Shown here: positions 1 through 8,547 of the stretch, in pieces | Layout of the letters: each line of letters opens with the position of its first letter | Position numbering within the stretch: position 1 is the stretch's first letter | NCBI GenBank assembly: GCA_964400285.1 | Contig: CAYNTK010000001.1 | Location: 248,001 to 312,000 of the forward strand | Origin: FEN-1279 sp964400285 | GTDB taxonomy: Bacteria; Bacteroidota; Ignavibacteria; Tepidaquicellales; Tepidaquicellaceae | Direction of reading: 5' to 3' | Length of the DNA: 64,000 bases | Made by a program: the position numbers and the translations under genes | The notes under the pieces: generated by a model | Told to the model about the DNA's origin: nothing | Seen by the model: the letters and a program-made list of their open reading frames with translations, nothing else | Databases searched by the model: none

Positions 1-661
1 TTTTGTGGTCTTGAGAAAACGGAAGAGCGACATAATTTTCACCGTCAGTAATGATGAAAAGTGATAATTCAAAGCCAGATAAAAACTCTTCAATTACAAA
101 ACTTAAACCAGCATCGCCGAATATTTTATTTTCGGTAAAATCATTAATTGTAGAAACAGCTTCAGAAAAATTATTAGCAATAATAACACCTTTTCCGGCA
201 GCAAGTCCGTCTGCTTTAATTACAACGGGGTATTTTGAACATAATAAAAATTCTCTTGTTTCCTTTAGATTATTTACATTAAATACTTTGAAATTCGCAG
301 TTGGAATTTTATATTTTTTCATAAGATTTTTAGCAAAAATCTTACTTGTTTCTATTTCAGCAGCTTCTTTTGTAGGTCCAAATATTTTTAAGTTTTCATT
401 TTCAAATTTGTTAACAATCCCTAATGAGAGAGGGATTTCAGGACCAACTACAGTGAAGTCGATATTTTCATTTTTTGCAAATTCCAGAAGATTATCAATA
501 TCAGTTGGTTTGATATTTATGGGAGTGCTAATTTTATCGAGTCCCGGAGTTCCGATTGTCGAAAATAATTTTGATTTGCTTTTTTTAAAAGATTCAGAAG
601 AAAAAATACTATGAGCAATCGCATTTTCTCTCCCACCATTACCTACAATTAGAATTTTCAT
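1..661 (-). CDS. purD: Phosphoribosylamine-glycine ligase, partial (N-terminal 220 residues)
   Basis: Catalyses the ATP-dependent joining of glycine to phosphoribosylamine, the second step of de novo purine synthesis, in the cytoplasm. The reverse strand reads MKILIVGNGGRENAIAH from an ATG at 661, followed by VVGPEIPLSLGIV, the ATP-grasp segment KADGLAAGKGV and VIEEFLSGFELSFF, ending in PFSQDHK at the window edge. These are the characteristic N-domain and ATP-grasp motifs of PurD in the right order. The rest of the ATP-grasp domain and the C-domain lie beyond position 1, so the gene is cut by the window and not broken. It starts 12 bases downstream of the glycosyltransferase gene on the same strand, so the two may be cotranscribed. 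Confidence 0.95.
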   Translation of the reverse strand, partial: MKILIVGNGGRENAIAHSIFSSESFKKSKSKLFSTIGTPGLDKISTPINIKPTDIDNLLEFAKNENIDFTVVGPEIPLSLGIVNKFENENLKIFGPTKEAAEIETSKIFAKNLMKKYKIPTANFKVFNVNNLKETREFLLCSKYPVVIKADGLAAGKGVIIANNFSEAVSTINDFTENKIFGDAGLSFVIEEFLSGFELSLFIITDGENYVALPFSQDHK

Positions 662-673
662 TTTTTAATATTT

Positions 674-1951
674 TTAATCAACATCGAGAAGATAATTGAA
701 TTCCTTTGCTAATTCGAATGTTAGTTCTTTGCGGTCATATTGAAGTACCATTTCCTCATTCGCAACGGGCATTTTATTCTGTTCGAACAATAAATAATAT
801 TCATATATTGCATCTGCAATTTTGTCAGGATTTTCATCTTCGACAAATTTAATTGCTTTATAATTTTCCAAAATTTTTTTTGTAACACCTTCAGGGATAC
901 AAGCAATAATATTTTTTCTACTACCAATGTATTCTCCAACTTTTCCCGGCATTGCAGCGTCTTCATTTTGACCTCGACTAATTAATAAAAACAATACATC
1001 AGATGCAAGAATATACTTTACACATTCAAAATGATTAATATAACCTGGCAAATTCAGATTATTAATTATTTTAAGACTTTTTGCGATATTCAAATGCTCT
1101 TTTGTAAATAGTCCTAAGAAACAAAACTCAACTTTATCATTTAACTCGGGATGTTTTGTAAAAAATGATTTTATTGCTTTTAAATAAAAACGTGGGTCTC
1201 TTGTATAAAAACTTCCCGAATATGTTACACGCATTTTGTTTGTAAGGGGTAATTTCTTTTGGCTCGCTTTTTCAAAATCTTCACTATCGTATCCGTGAGG
1301 AAAAATTTTTATATCGTTGTATGATATATTTCCATATCTCGAAATTATTAATTCTTTTACTCTTCTGTTTGTAGTAATTATAACATTTGCATCTTTTATA
1401 ACTTTTCTTTCCAATTTTATATTACGGCTTTTATGAAACGGTGTTGGATAAAAATTCAGAACCTTACTATCTACCCAAGCATCTCTATAATCAATAACGA
1501 GAGGTATTTTATATTTTTTTTTAACTTCTTGTCCAATAAGGAAATCAGTATATGGTGGAGCAGTAGCATAAACCAATTGAAAACCGTCGTATTTACACCA
1601 TATTTTATCAATCTTTTTTAATGCTTTCTTTTTCCAACTGATTTTACTATCTGGGATAAAAAATAATTGAGAAATTTTGCTTTTTATTTTTCTAAATCTT
1701 TCTTTTGGAACTCTTGTAACAATTTGTCCAGTATCTAATTTCTTTTTTCCTGTTCTTTCGATTATAATACCACTATCGATAGCTTCTTGAAGCAGATATT
1801 CGTCAATAGCAAAATATTTTTTTGGATTTACAGTTAATACTATTGGCTGCCAATTGTAATTTAATAGATATTTAGCGAATTTTAAAGTTCGTTGAACCCC
1901 TCCCATTCCCATTGGAGGAAAATAATAGGATATAAATAATACTTTATTCAA
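674..1951 (-). CDS. Glycosyltransferase, GT4-like
   Basis: Probable cytoplasmic retaining glycosyltransferase acting on a surface glycan or lipid-linked precursor; the substrate cannot be told. The 425-residue protein opens with the GT-B N-domain signature YYFPPMGMGGVQRTLKFAKYL, has IITTNRRVKELI and FPHGYDSEDF in the middle, where GT4 enzymes have the start of the second Rossmann domain, and ends with the C-domain PGKVGEYIGSRKNI, similar to the sugar-nucleotide binding stretch. The start is TTG (1951-1949), with a purine-rich AAGGAAAGGAA 15 bases upstream and no better ATG. It lies alone between purD downstream and the divergently transcribed kinase upstream. Confidence 0.85.
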   Translation of the reverse strand: MNKVLFISYYFPPMGMGGVQRTLKFAKYLLNYNWQPIVLTVNPKKYFAIDEYLLQEAIDSGIIIERTGKKKLDTGQIVTRVPKERFRKIKSKISQLFFIPDSKISWKKKALKKIDKIWCKYDGFQLVYATAPPYTDFLIGQEVKKKYKIPLVIDYRDAWVDSKVLNFYPTPFHKSRNIKLERKVIKDANVIITTNRRVKELIISRYGNISYNDIKIFPHGYDSEDFEKASQKKLPLTNKMRVTYSGSFYTRDPRFYLKAIKSFFTKHPELNDKVEFCFLGLFTKEHLNIAKSLKIINNLNLPGYINHFECVKYILASDVLFLLISRGQNEDAAMPGKVGEYIGSRKNIIACIPEGVTKKILENYKAIKFVEDENPDKIADAIYEYYLLFEQNKMPVANEEMVLQYDRKELTFELAKEFNYLLDVD

Positions 1952-2328
1952 ATTATAATAAATTCCTTTCCTTAATTCTAATCATTAAATTATTTTAAAT
2001 GTTTGTATTTTTAGTAATTTGCATTACTAAAATAATCTTTCCAATTCAAATTAAAATAATCTTAAAAATAGTTAAAAATATAAACTATTACAATCCAAGT
2101 AAAAGCACAAAAATGTAGATTTTGATTTATGAGAATTAATATTAAAAGATATAACAATAATAAATATTGAAATTAATTTTTTTTAAAGAATAGGTTATGA
2201 ATTTATACTTCTGTAAATAATTTTACCTTATGATATTATATTTTTATTATTATTTTACGATAATAAAAATTTACAATTACATTTTCTAAAAATTACGTGT
2301 TCGAAGGAAGTTTATAAAGGCAACTGGT
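1952..2328. other. Intergenic region between divergent genes
   Basis: This 377-base, extremely AT-rich stretch separates the minus-strand glycosyltransferase from the plus-strand kinase, so it must contain both promoters. I see no tRNA, hairpin terminator, repeat or credible small gene, and no GG-N10-GC sigma-54 signature. Individual -10 boxes cannot be chosen in such AT-rich sequence. Confidence 0.6.
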
Positions 2329-3501
2329 ATGAAAAAAGCAGAAATATTAATTGTTGAGGACGATATACTAACCGCAAATGTTATTCAAAAATATCTTACT
2401 AATAATGGATATGATGTAACAGCTATCGCACCGAATGCAATAAAAACTTTTGAAGAATTAGAAAGAGTAAAACCAGATTTGATACTAATGGATATTTTTC
2501 TTAGGGATAGCATTGATGGGATTCAAATTGCTCAACAGATTAAAGGGAAATATGATATACCGATAATATATTTGACAGCTGATTCAAGTGAAGAAACAAT
2601 TGCTCGAGCGAAAATTACCGAACCATTTGGCTACCTTGTTAAACCAGTGGATAGTAAAATACTTATTACTAATGTTGAACTCACGATACAAAAGCAATTA
2701 TCCCATAATAATAAAATACTCGAAGCATTACGAATAAAAAATGAAGAACTCGAACAAAAAGTAAAAGAAAGGACATCAGAACTTTTAAAAACTAATACGG
2801 AACTGAAAAAAGAGATTGAGTTAAGAAAACAAGCAGAAGAAGCATTAAAAAAAGCGGAAAGACTTGCAACAATAGGTAAAATGTCAGCAATATTAGCTCA
2901 TGAAATAAGGAATCCGCTTAATTCAATAAAGATTAATGCAGATATATTGATGGAAACACTGGATTTACCAGATAACAAAAGGCGAAGACTTGAAATTATA
3001 CAAATTGAGGTTAATAGACTTAATAATTTAGTAAAGGAAGTTTTATCATATACAAGACAATTAAATTTGGTATATACTGATTTCAATATTTTCGATTTGG
3101 TTGAAAATGTTGCTACACAGTTAAAACCACATTTTGAAGATAAAAAAATAATATTCAATAATAATCTCAAAAAAGTAAATATAAGAGCAGATAGTGAAAA
3201 ATTAAAGCAAGTTTTTATAAATCTTATTCTAAATGCTGTAGACGCAGTTTCAAACAATGGAATAATTGAATTTTATTGCGAGAATAGTGATTCGAGAATC
3301 GATATTTATATAAAAGATAATGGATGTGGAATATCGGAACCGGAAAAAATATTCGAACCATTTTATACCACAAAAAATTTAGGGACAGGACTTGGTTTAT
3401 CTATTACTCAGAATATAATTGAACAACATTTGGGCACGATTAAAGTAATAAGTTCTAAAAAAGGAGAAACAGTTTTTTGTCTAACAATTCCAAATCAATA
3501 A
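2329..3501 (+). CDS. Soluble REC-histidine kinase (no sensor domain)
   Basis: Signal-transduction kinase, probably cytoplasmic since there is no membrane segment. Residues 5-120 form a receiver domain with acidic pocket VEDD and phospho-acceptor Asp55 (LILMDIFL) and the conserved Lys in YLVKPVD. Residues 125-180 are a charged coiled coil. HisKA has phospho-acceptor His191 in AHEIRNPLNS, and the ATPase domain shows N-box NLILNAVDAV, G1 DNGCGIS and G2 GTGLGLS. The usual sensor domain is replaced by the receiver, so the input is presumably phosphotransfer from another protein. The gene ends 13 bases before the NtrC-type regulator, its likely cognate partner. Confidence 0.93.
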   Translation: MKKAEILIVEDDILTANVIQKYLTNNGYDVTAIAPNAIKTFEELERVKPDLILMDIFLRDSIDGIQIAQQIKGKYDIPIIYLTADSSEETIARAKITEPFGYLVKPVDSKILITNVELTIQKQLSHNNKILEALRIKNEELEQKVKERTSELLKTNTELKKEIELRKQAEEALKKAERLATIGKMSAILAHEIRNPLNSIKINADILMETLDLPDNKRRRLEIIQIEVNRLNNLVKEVLSYTRQLNLVYTDFNIFDLVENVATQLKPHFEDKKIIFNNNLKKVNIRADSEKLKQVFINLILNAVDAVSNNGIIEFYCENSDSRIDIYIKDNGCGISEPEKIFEPFYTTKNLGTGLGLSITQNIIEQHLGTIKVISSKKGETVFCLTIPNQ

Positions 3502-3514
3502 AAAAATAATAAAG

Positions 3515-4867
3515 ATGGCAAAAATAATTATTATTGACGATGACGAATCAACCCGTGAGACACTAACGACTTATTTGACTGATGAGTTAAATTATGAAAC
3601 ATACTCTGCTGATTGTGGTAGAAAAGGTGTTGAATTAGTAAAAAAGATTAATCCTGACCTTGTAATTTCGGATGTAAATATGCCAGACATAAGTGGATTA
3701 GAGGTTTTAAAGCAGGTTAAAGATATAGATGAATTAATACAGGTGATAATTATAACAGCATTCGATGATATGAATTCAACTATACAAGCAATGCAAAAAG
3801 GTGCATATGACTATCTTGAAAAACCAGTTGATATAAATAGATTAAAAATTTCGATTAACCGAAGTCTTGAAAATAGAAAGATGAGTCAGAGACTCGAATC
3901 GGTTACACCAAGTGTTTCGATGGATTTTGAAATGAGTAATACAATAGTTGGTAAATCACCAGTGATGAGAGAAATATATAAAAAGATTGGTCAGGCATCA
4001 GCAACGAGAGTTACGGTATTAATACAAGGAGAAAGCGGAACAGGCAAAGAATTAATAGCAAAGGTTATACATTCAAGTGGGATTACAAAAGACTTACCTT
4101 TTATTGCAATAAATTGCACAGCGATGCCAGAAACATTGCTCGAGAGTGAATTGTTTGGTCATGTTAAAGGAGCTTTTACAGATGCAATTAAAGATAAAAG
4201 AGGAAAATTCGAATTAGCAGGAGAGGGAACGATTTTTCTTGATGAAATTTCTGAAATGTCTATAAATTTACAAGCAAAATTGTTAAGGGTCTTGCAAGAG
4301 CAAGAATTCGAAAGGGTTGGTGGGGAGACAGTCATTCCAATGAAGGCAAGAGTGATATCAGCGACAAATTGTAATTTACAGAAATTGGTTGAGAAGGGAA
4401 AATTCAGAGAAGATTTATTCTATAGACTTTCGGTTTTTAGTATTCAATCTCCACCATTAAGAGACAGGAGAGAAGATATAGAACTACTTGTGAAACATTT
4501 TATAGAAAAAATTAACCTTAAATTACATAAATCTGTTAGAAAAATTCCCGATGAAGTGATGAAAATGTTAAAAATGCACGACTGGAGAGGAAATGTCAGA
4601 GAGTTAGAAAATACACTTATGCAAGCTGTAGTTTTATCCAAGGGAGATGTTCTTGAAAAAGACAATATTTTGTTACGTCAAGCGGAGGTAAATAAAAGTG
4701 ATGAAGCAAGAGTCGGAAGCAATGTAACAATAGAAGAATTAGAAAAATCCCATATTAAATCTATATTAGAAAAAACGAATTGGGATATAAAAACGTCGTG
4801 TGAAATTTTGGGAATTAGTAAAGCTACAATATATAGGAAAATAGACGGTTACAAATTGAAACAATAA
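3515..4867 (+). CDS. Sigma-54-dependent response regulator (NtrC family)
   Basis: Activates transcription from sigma-54 promoters by ATP-driven remodelling of the closed complex. Receiver domain at residues 1-120 with phospho-acceptor Asp53 (VISDVNMP); AAA+ domain with Walker A GESGTGKE (172-179), sigma-54 contact loop GAFTDA (219-224, a tolerated variant of GAFTGA), Walker B GTIFLDEI and arginine-finger region; C-terminal Fis-type helix-turn-helix at about 410-447 (CEILGISKATIYRKI). Length of 450 is normal. It follows the kinase directly. Two palindromes and a -24/-12 promoter lie immediately downstream, which suggests it controls the three tiny genes that follow. Confidence 0.95.
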   Translation: MAKIIIIDDDESTRETLTTYLTDELNYETYSADCGRKGVELVKKINPDLVISDVNMPDISGLEVLKQVKDIDELIQVIIITAFDDMNSTIQAMQKGAYDYLEKPVDINRLKISINRSLENRKMSQRLESVTPSVSMDFEMSNTIVGKSPVMREIYKKIGQASATRVTVLIQGESGTGKELIAKVIHSSGITKDLPFIAINCTAMPETLLESELFGHVKGAFTDAIKDKRGKFELAGEGTIFLDEISEMSINLQAKLLRVLQEQEFERVGGETVIPMKARVISATNCNLQKLVEKGKFREDLFYRLSVFSIQSPPLRDRREDIELLVKHFIEKINLKLHKSVRKIPDEVMKMLKMHDWRGNVRELENTLMQAVVLSKGDVLEKDNILLRQAEVNKSDEARVGSNVTIEELEKSHIKSILEKTNWDIKTSCEILGISKATIYRKIDGYKLKQ

Positions 4868-4868
4868 A

Positions 4869-4881
4869 TCTCAAAATGAGA
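4869..4881. promoter_or_regulatory. Palindromic enhancer-like site 1
   Basis: TCTCAAAATGAGA is a perfect inverted repeat (TCTCA, 3-base spacer, TGAGA). Together with the second copy 20 bases downstream it resembles an upstream activating site for the Fis-type DNA-binding domain of the sigma-54 activator encoded just before. Its centre is about 100 bases upstream of the predicted transcription start. Binding is inferred. Confidence 0.7.
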
Positions 4882-4888
4882 ATATGTT

Positions 4889-4901
4889 TCTCATAATGAG
4901 A
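4889..4901. promoter_or_regulatory. Palindromic enhancer-like site 2
   Basis: TCTCATAATGAGA repeats the same palindrome with one changed spacer base. The two centres (4875 and 4895) are exactly 20 bases apart, about two helical turns, so two regulator dimers would sit on the same face of the DNA. This arrangement is usual for NtrC-type enhancers. Confidence 0.7.
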
Positions 4902-4950
4902 GTCATTTCTTAAAACAACTCTAATATTGCGTAAAAATCGAGATTATTTT

Positions 4951-4967
4951 TTGGCATTTTTTTTGCC
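4951..4967 (+). promoter_or_regulatory. Sigma-54 (-24/-12) promoter
   Basis: TTGGCATTTTTTTTGCC has the invariant GG (4953-4954) and GC (4965-4966) with exactly 10 bases between them, as the consensus TTGGCACG-N4-TTGC requires. Predicted start of transcription is near 4977. The enhancer-like palindromes lie about 80-100 bases upstream and the first small gene starts about 37 bases downstream. It is nearly identical to the promoter at 37206-37221. Confidence 0.8.
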
Positions 4968-5013
4968 TATCATATCTATAAAAAAATATAATTAAAATAT
5001 GAAAGGGATGAAA

Positions 5014-5121
5014 ATGCAAAACTCTAAAACAGAAAAATTAACAATTTCAAAATTTGATCTTGGTTTTATTATGATAGTAGGAACTTTAATTGCTGTTATA
5101 ATTGCCGGATTAGTAGTTTAA
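5014..5121 (+). CDS. Tiny single-pass membrane protein (35 residues), sigma-54 controlled
   Basis: Not recognised as a known family. The ATG at 5014 is preceded by AAAGGG six bases upstream; an in-frame ATG at 4999 would add five residues but lacks a ribosome site. The product has a short polar N-terminus ending TISKFDLGF and one hydrophobic helix (IMIVGTLIAVIIAGLVV) reaching to the last residue. It resembles the next gene in the hinge I-S-K/R-F-D and in overall plan, so the two are probably paralogues. It is the first gene after the -24/-12 promoter. Small membrane peptides of this form often modulate larger membrane complexes or act in envelope stress, but no function can be assigned. Confidence 0.7.
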   Translation: MQNSKTEKLTISKFDLGFIMIVGTLIAVIIAGLVV

Positions 5122-5136
5122 AAATGGAGGTAAAAA

Positions 5137-5235
5137 ATGAAAACACAAAAAATGGAAATATCGAGATTTGATATTAGCTTTTTACTTGTAATGGTATCGC
5201 TTTTTGCAATGATTGTTATCGGGATTATGATTTAA
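5137..5235 (+). CDS. Tiny single-pass membrane protein (32 residues), paralogue of the preceding gene
   Basis: Not recognised. A good ribosome site (TGGAGG) lies 7 bases before the ATG at 5137. The product reads MKTQKMEISRFDISF followed by a hydrophobic helix to the C-terminus (FLLVMVSLFAMIVIGIMI). The ISRFD hinge matches ISKFD in the upstream peptide, at the same distance from the membrane helix. It starts 15 bases after the preceding stop, so the pair is almost certainly cotranscribed. The clear ribosome site and the shared pattern are the main reasons to believe these are genes and not chance reading frames. Confidence 0.7.
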   Translation: MKTQKMEISRFDISFLLVMVSLFAMIVIGIMI

Positions 5236-5244
5236 AAGAATAAA

Positions 5245-5403
5245 ATGAAAAAATCTTTAAAGCAAATAATTGCAAGTAAAGATTTTGAAGTTATAAATAA
5301 TACTTACAAATTGAAAGGTAATGGAATTATTTATAGGATGGAATGGGTTCAGTCAGCTAAAATACTGAGTTTGTTTCCACTTATAAAATGTGAAAAAAAA
5401 TAA
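5245..5403 (+). CDS. Small hypothetical protein (52 residues)
   Basis: Not recognised. Open frame from the ATG at 5245 to a TAA at 5401, starting 9 bases after the second membrane peptide and ending just before a strong hairpin, so it is probably the last gene of the mini-operon. The product is basic (MKKSLKQIIASKDFEV at its start), has no hydrophobic segment and contains GNGIIYRMEWVQSAKIL. The upstream ribosome site is weak (AAAAGAA). Because it lacks recognisable homologues and a strong initiation signal, it is less certain than the two membrane peptides. Confidence 0.5.
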   Translation: MKKSLKQIIASKDFEVINNTYKLKGNGIIYRMEWVQSAKILSLFPLIKCEKK

Positions 5404-5425
5404 AGAATAATTTATAAATATAAAT

Positions 5426-5457
5426 AAAAATGATATTATTTTAATAATATCATTTTT
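5426..5457. terminator. Bidirectional hairpin terminator
   Basis: AATGATATTATT and its exact complement AATAATATCATT are separated by two bases. They are flanked by an A-run on the left and a T-run on the right, so the hairpin can end transcription of both the sigma-54 mini-operon and the converging protease gene, whose stop codon lies inside it. Confidence 0.8.
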
Positions 5458-7880
5458 TTCGTTGATATAAATTTATCAGTTTTAAATTGATAAAAATAAA
5501 TTCCGCTAGATATACTTCCCGCATCAAAATATATAACATAACTACCAGATTCCATTTTATTATTAACTAAATTTTTTATTAATCTTCCATTTATATCGAA
5601 TACATTTAGATTAACAAAACAATTTTCAGGAATATCGAATTTAATTTTTGTAACAGGGTTAAATGGATTAGGGTAATTATTCCAAAGATTAAATTTATCT
5701 GGAATTTTATCAGAAATTTTTGCTATTCCAGTTGATGCAGTTGAGAATTTCCACCATTGACTTTTTTGACCCCAGCCAAGATTGCTTTTAGCACTAACCC
5801 TCCAAAAATATGTTGTATTTGACAATAAACTATCTTCCGACCAAAGTGTATCAAGTGGCACCCTTACGAAATGGTTATTATATGTAATTGTATCACTTGT
5901 AAATTCTAAAAGATATTTATCTATACCGTTTGCATTATCTGTAAGTTCAAATGATTTACACCAAATAAATACGATAGGAAGATGCAAATTTGTGGAATTA
6001 TTTTGAGGAGACAATAGTATTGGTGTTGAAGGCATACCTTTAATTTTAAAGGACCAGATATCGGAAAAAGCGCTTGAGCCAACTTGATTAATAGATTTTA
6101 CTCGCCAGTAATATTTTGTTAATAAATTAAAGTAAAGTGTTTTCGCTGAATCGAGCAATAAAGAATCACGGAAAATAAAATTCGAAAAAAGTGAGTCGGT
6201 AGAAATTTGCAAATAATAATTTGTTGCTCCGTTTACTTTATTCCAAACAATTTTTTGATCAGGTTCTAATCCCGTAATTCCATTTGCAGGGGAAGATTGA
6301 ATTGGAACGTTTGGCAAGTTCATCACTACTACATTTTTAAATAAAGTATCATTTGTTTTTAAACTGTCATTATATAATTGAGTAAATACTCTATAAGTAT
6401 AATTACCTACAACAGAATTCCAGTTTGCAAAATTTACCTGCAAATTTGAATTAGGTTGAAGATTTGTGATATTTTGTGTAGATGTATAAATAATATTATT
6501 TTTAGAATTTGTTGTTTGTAAAACTTGAAATGTTACAGGAAAAGATTGTGTTTGAGTACCGAAGTTTCTAATTGTAGCTTTTGGAGTAGTATTTCCCGGT
6601 GTAATATATTCATTCATATCTATCGATAATATTCCAACATTCGTCGAGATATTGGGACCGATATACAAACCAGCATAAGTGCTAATCAGTGTATCGTAGA
6701 TTTTTGCAGGGGTTTCATTAGAAAAGGAGGTAATACCCCAATTTAAATTTGTTGCAGCTAAAGTGTCAATCATACCACCGACACCATTTGGGAATGTATC
6801 TCTGCATACAATATAAACACGATTTTCTTCGTTTGGATAAATAAATGGAATACCATCTGTTAAGTCAAAAACAATTTTATTGTTAGGAAGAGGGACATCA
6901 GCATTACATCCCATATAAAAATTAAAGAAGTGTTTTGACCAAAGGGGACTGCAATTAGCACCAATTGAATATCTTATTTTAAGTTTAAATTTTGAAGCGT
7001 GAGTAATTTTAACGCTCGCTATTAGTTCTGGGTTATAATGCAATTTATCGGTTGTATAATACCCTTGTTGTCCAGAAAGAATAGCGTCCATTACAGCAAC
7101 ATAAGACATCCAAAAATAACCACTCATACCCCAACCAGTTCCCCAAGAATTTACAAGTTTAAAAGCACCCATACCATCGTGTGTGTTTCTATTGTCATCA
7201 TATCCTACAATCGTTACAGCATGGTATCCTCTTAAATTTCCATATCTATCGGCAGAGCAATAATTATATCCAAAATTTTGAATATTATCGAAATTTGGAT
7301 AGACTGCAATACCCAATACGGCTACGTTTCCACTTGCAATATATTGCTTTAAATTTTGAATTCCAGTAAGATTTTCAGTATTTATGTAATAAAAGTTTTC
7401 TGACCTAAATTTTATAGCATTACGATATATTTGTTCCGAAGGCCATTTGTTAATATTTGATGTATAAGGGAATTCTTTATAAGTAGCACATCCATTATCC
7501 AACAAGAGTTTAAATGCATCATCGAAAAAGGCACCATAATCCATACCACCATTAATATGGTTATAAACGAAAGAAGGACTGAAAATATGATTTTGGTCAA
7601 AGACAGACCATCCATAGTCTTTATATTCTTGATAAGTTTTAAAATAATATCCAACAGCCCAACCAACGCAACTTCCGATAGAACCCTGATTACCTACAGG
7701 CGGGATATTTGCGGAATGGTCAACGTAAGAAGGTAGATTTTTATCAGCTTCAATTTCCGACTTTTTAACAAAAGAATAGTCTGTCAATGTTTTTTTCTTT
7801 AAACCAGTAGGATGGTAACTTTGTGAAAACACATTTACACTAAATAAAAGTATAAATGTAAAGAGTGTTATTTTTTTCAT
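5436..7880 (-). CDS. Secreted papain-family (C1) cysteine protease with T9SS sorting domain
   Basis: Predicted extracellular protease exported through the inner membrane by its signal peptide (KKITLFTFILLFSV) and across the outer membrane by the type IX system. Counting from the ATG at 7880, the papain triad is present: Cys71 in GNQGSIGSCVGWA, His220 in GYHAVTIVGYDD and Asn244 in LVNSWGTGWG. After about residue 290 come beta-rich modules (a CARDB-like region and two fibronectin III-like domains), then a C-terminal sorting domain with NYPNPFNPVTKIKFDIP and a KKMILLK end. A TTG at 7922 would add 14 residues in front of the signal peptide, so the ATG is preferred. Converges on the sigma-54 mini-operon. 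Confidence 0.92.
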   Translation of the reverse strand: MKKITLFTFILLFSVNVFSQSYHPTGLKKKTLTDYSFVKKSEIEADKNLPSYVDHSANIPPVGNQGSIGSCVGWAVGYYFKTYQEYKDYGWSVFDQNHIFSPSFVYNHINGGMDYGAFFDDAFKLLLDNGCATYKEFPYTSNINKWPSEQIYRNAIKFRSENFYYINTENLTGIQNLKQYIASGNVAVLGIAVYPNFDNIQNFGYNYCSADRYGNLRGYHAVTIVGYDDNRNTHDGMGAFKLVNSWGTGWGMSGYFWMSYVAVMDAILSGQQGYYTTDKLHYNPELIASVKITHASKFKLKIRYSIGANCSPLWSKHFFNFYMGCNADVPLPNNKIVFDLTDGIPFIYPNEENRVYIVCRDTFPNGVGGMIDTLAATNLNWGITSFSNETPAKIYDTLISTYAGLYIGPNISTNVGILSIDMNEYITPGNTTPKATIRNFGTQTQSFPVTFQVLQTTNSKNNIIYTSTQNITNLQPNSNLQVNFANWNSVVGNYTYRVFTQLYNDSLKTNDTLFKNVVVMNLPNVPIQSSPANGITGLEPDQKIVWNKVNGATNYYLQISTDSLFSNFIFRDSLLLDSAKTLYFNLLTKYYWRVKSINQVGSSAFSDIWSFKIKGMPSTPILLSPQNNSTNLHLPIVFIWCKSFELTDNANGIDKYLLEFTSDTITYNNHFVRVPLDTLWSEDSLLSNTTYFWRVSAKSNLGWGQKSQWWKFSTASTGIAKISDKIPDKFNLWNNYPNPFNPVTKIKFDIPENCFVNLNVFDINGRLIKNLVNNKMESGSYVIYFDAGSISSGIYFYQFKTDKFISTKKMILLK

Positions 7881-8026
7881 TAAATACAATAAAAATTTTA
7901 CAAAATTATATATATTTTGCAATATCTACAATGCTATTGAATACAAATTTTTGATTAAATAGAAGGATAGAAAAATCTCATTTTTAAAATTTAAAAAAAT
8001 AAGGAATAGATATGTTATACATTTTG

Positions 8027-8115
8027 CGGAAGGGGAGAGATTCGAACTCTCGGTACAGTTTTACCCGTACGACGGTTTAGCAAACCGTTGGTTTCAGCCA
8101 CTCACCCACCCTTCC
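8027..8115 (-). tRNA. tRNA-Ser (GCT)
   Basis: The reverse strand folds as a class II tRNA of 89 bases: acceptor GGAAGGG with CCCTTCC, anticodon loop TTGCTAA giving anticodon GCT, a long variable arm, and a T arm GAGAG-TTCGAAT-CTCTC. The discriminator is G and CCA is not encoded. It reads AGC/AGU serine codons. Confidence 0.95.
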
Positions 8116-8187
8116 GAGTATGCTGAATTTATATCAATGTTTAAGATAATTATTTATTCTTGCTTATTCAATATAATAAATTACACA

Positions 8188-8535
8188 TCAGGAATTTAAA
8201 AAATCATCCATACCTTTAATCAAATTTTGTTGAACATCAAGAAATCTTGAAAAATTATCTAAAATACTCATTTCATCTGGCATATTTTTACAAATATTTT
8301 CGATATTTGCAAGTAAATCATAAGCTAAAGTTGAACCAATACTTCCATAAGTTGATTTTAATTTATGTGCTATTTCAGCAGATTTAATCCATTCTTTTTC
8401 TTTAATGAATTTATTTAGATTCGTTATCTCGATTGCAGTTTGTTCTTTGAATAGATTAAAAAATGAGATAATGTCATCTTTATTATTTCCTATTATCTCT
8501 TTTAATTTATCGAAATTAATAATTCCTGAATTCAT
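8188..8535 (-). CDS. Hpt (histidine phosphotransfer) domain protein
   Basis: A 115-residue stand-alone Hpt domain that would pass phosphate between receiver domains. The helical protein carries the signature AHKLKSTYGSIG, with His57 as phospho-acceptor. Length matches a single four-helix Hpt domain with no added module. It starts 12 bases downstream of mutL and is therefore probably the last gene of the mutL transcript. The window also contains a kinase whose only input module is a receiver domain (2329-3501); an Hpt relay between them is possible but unproven. Confidence 0.85.
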   Translation of the reverse strand: MNSGIINFDKLKEIIGNNKDDIISFFNLFKEQTAIEITNLNKFIKEKEWIKSAEIAHKLKSTYGSIGSTLAYDLLANIENICKNMPDEMSILDNFSRFLDVQQNLIKGMDDFLNS

Positions 8536-8547
8536 ATAATATAATTT

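Noticed and set aside
51..614. Plus-strand 187-codon open frame
   Set aside because: It is the antisense shadow of purD, whose motifs read clearly on the minus strand.
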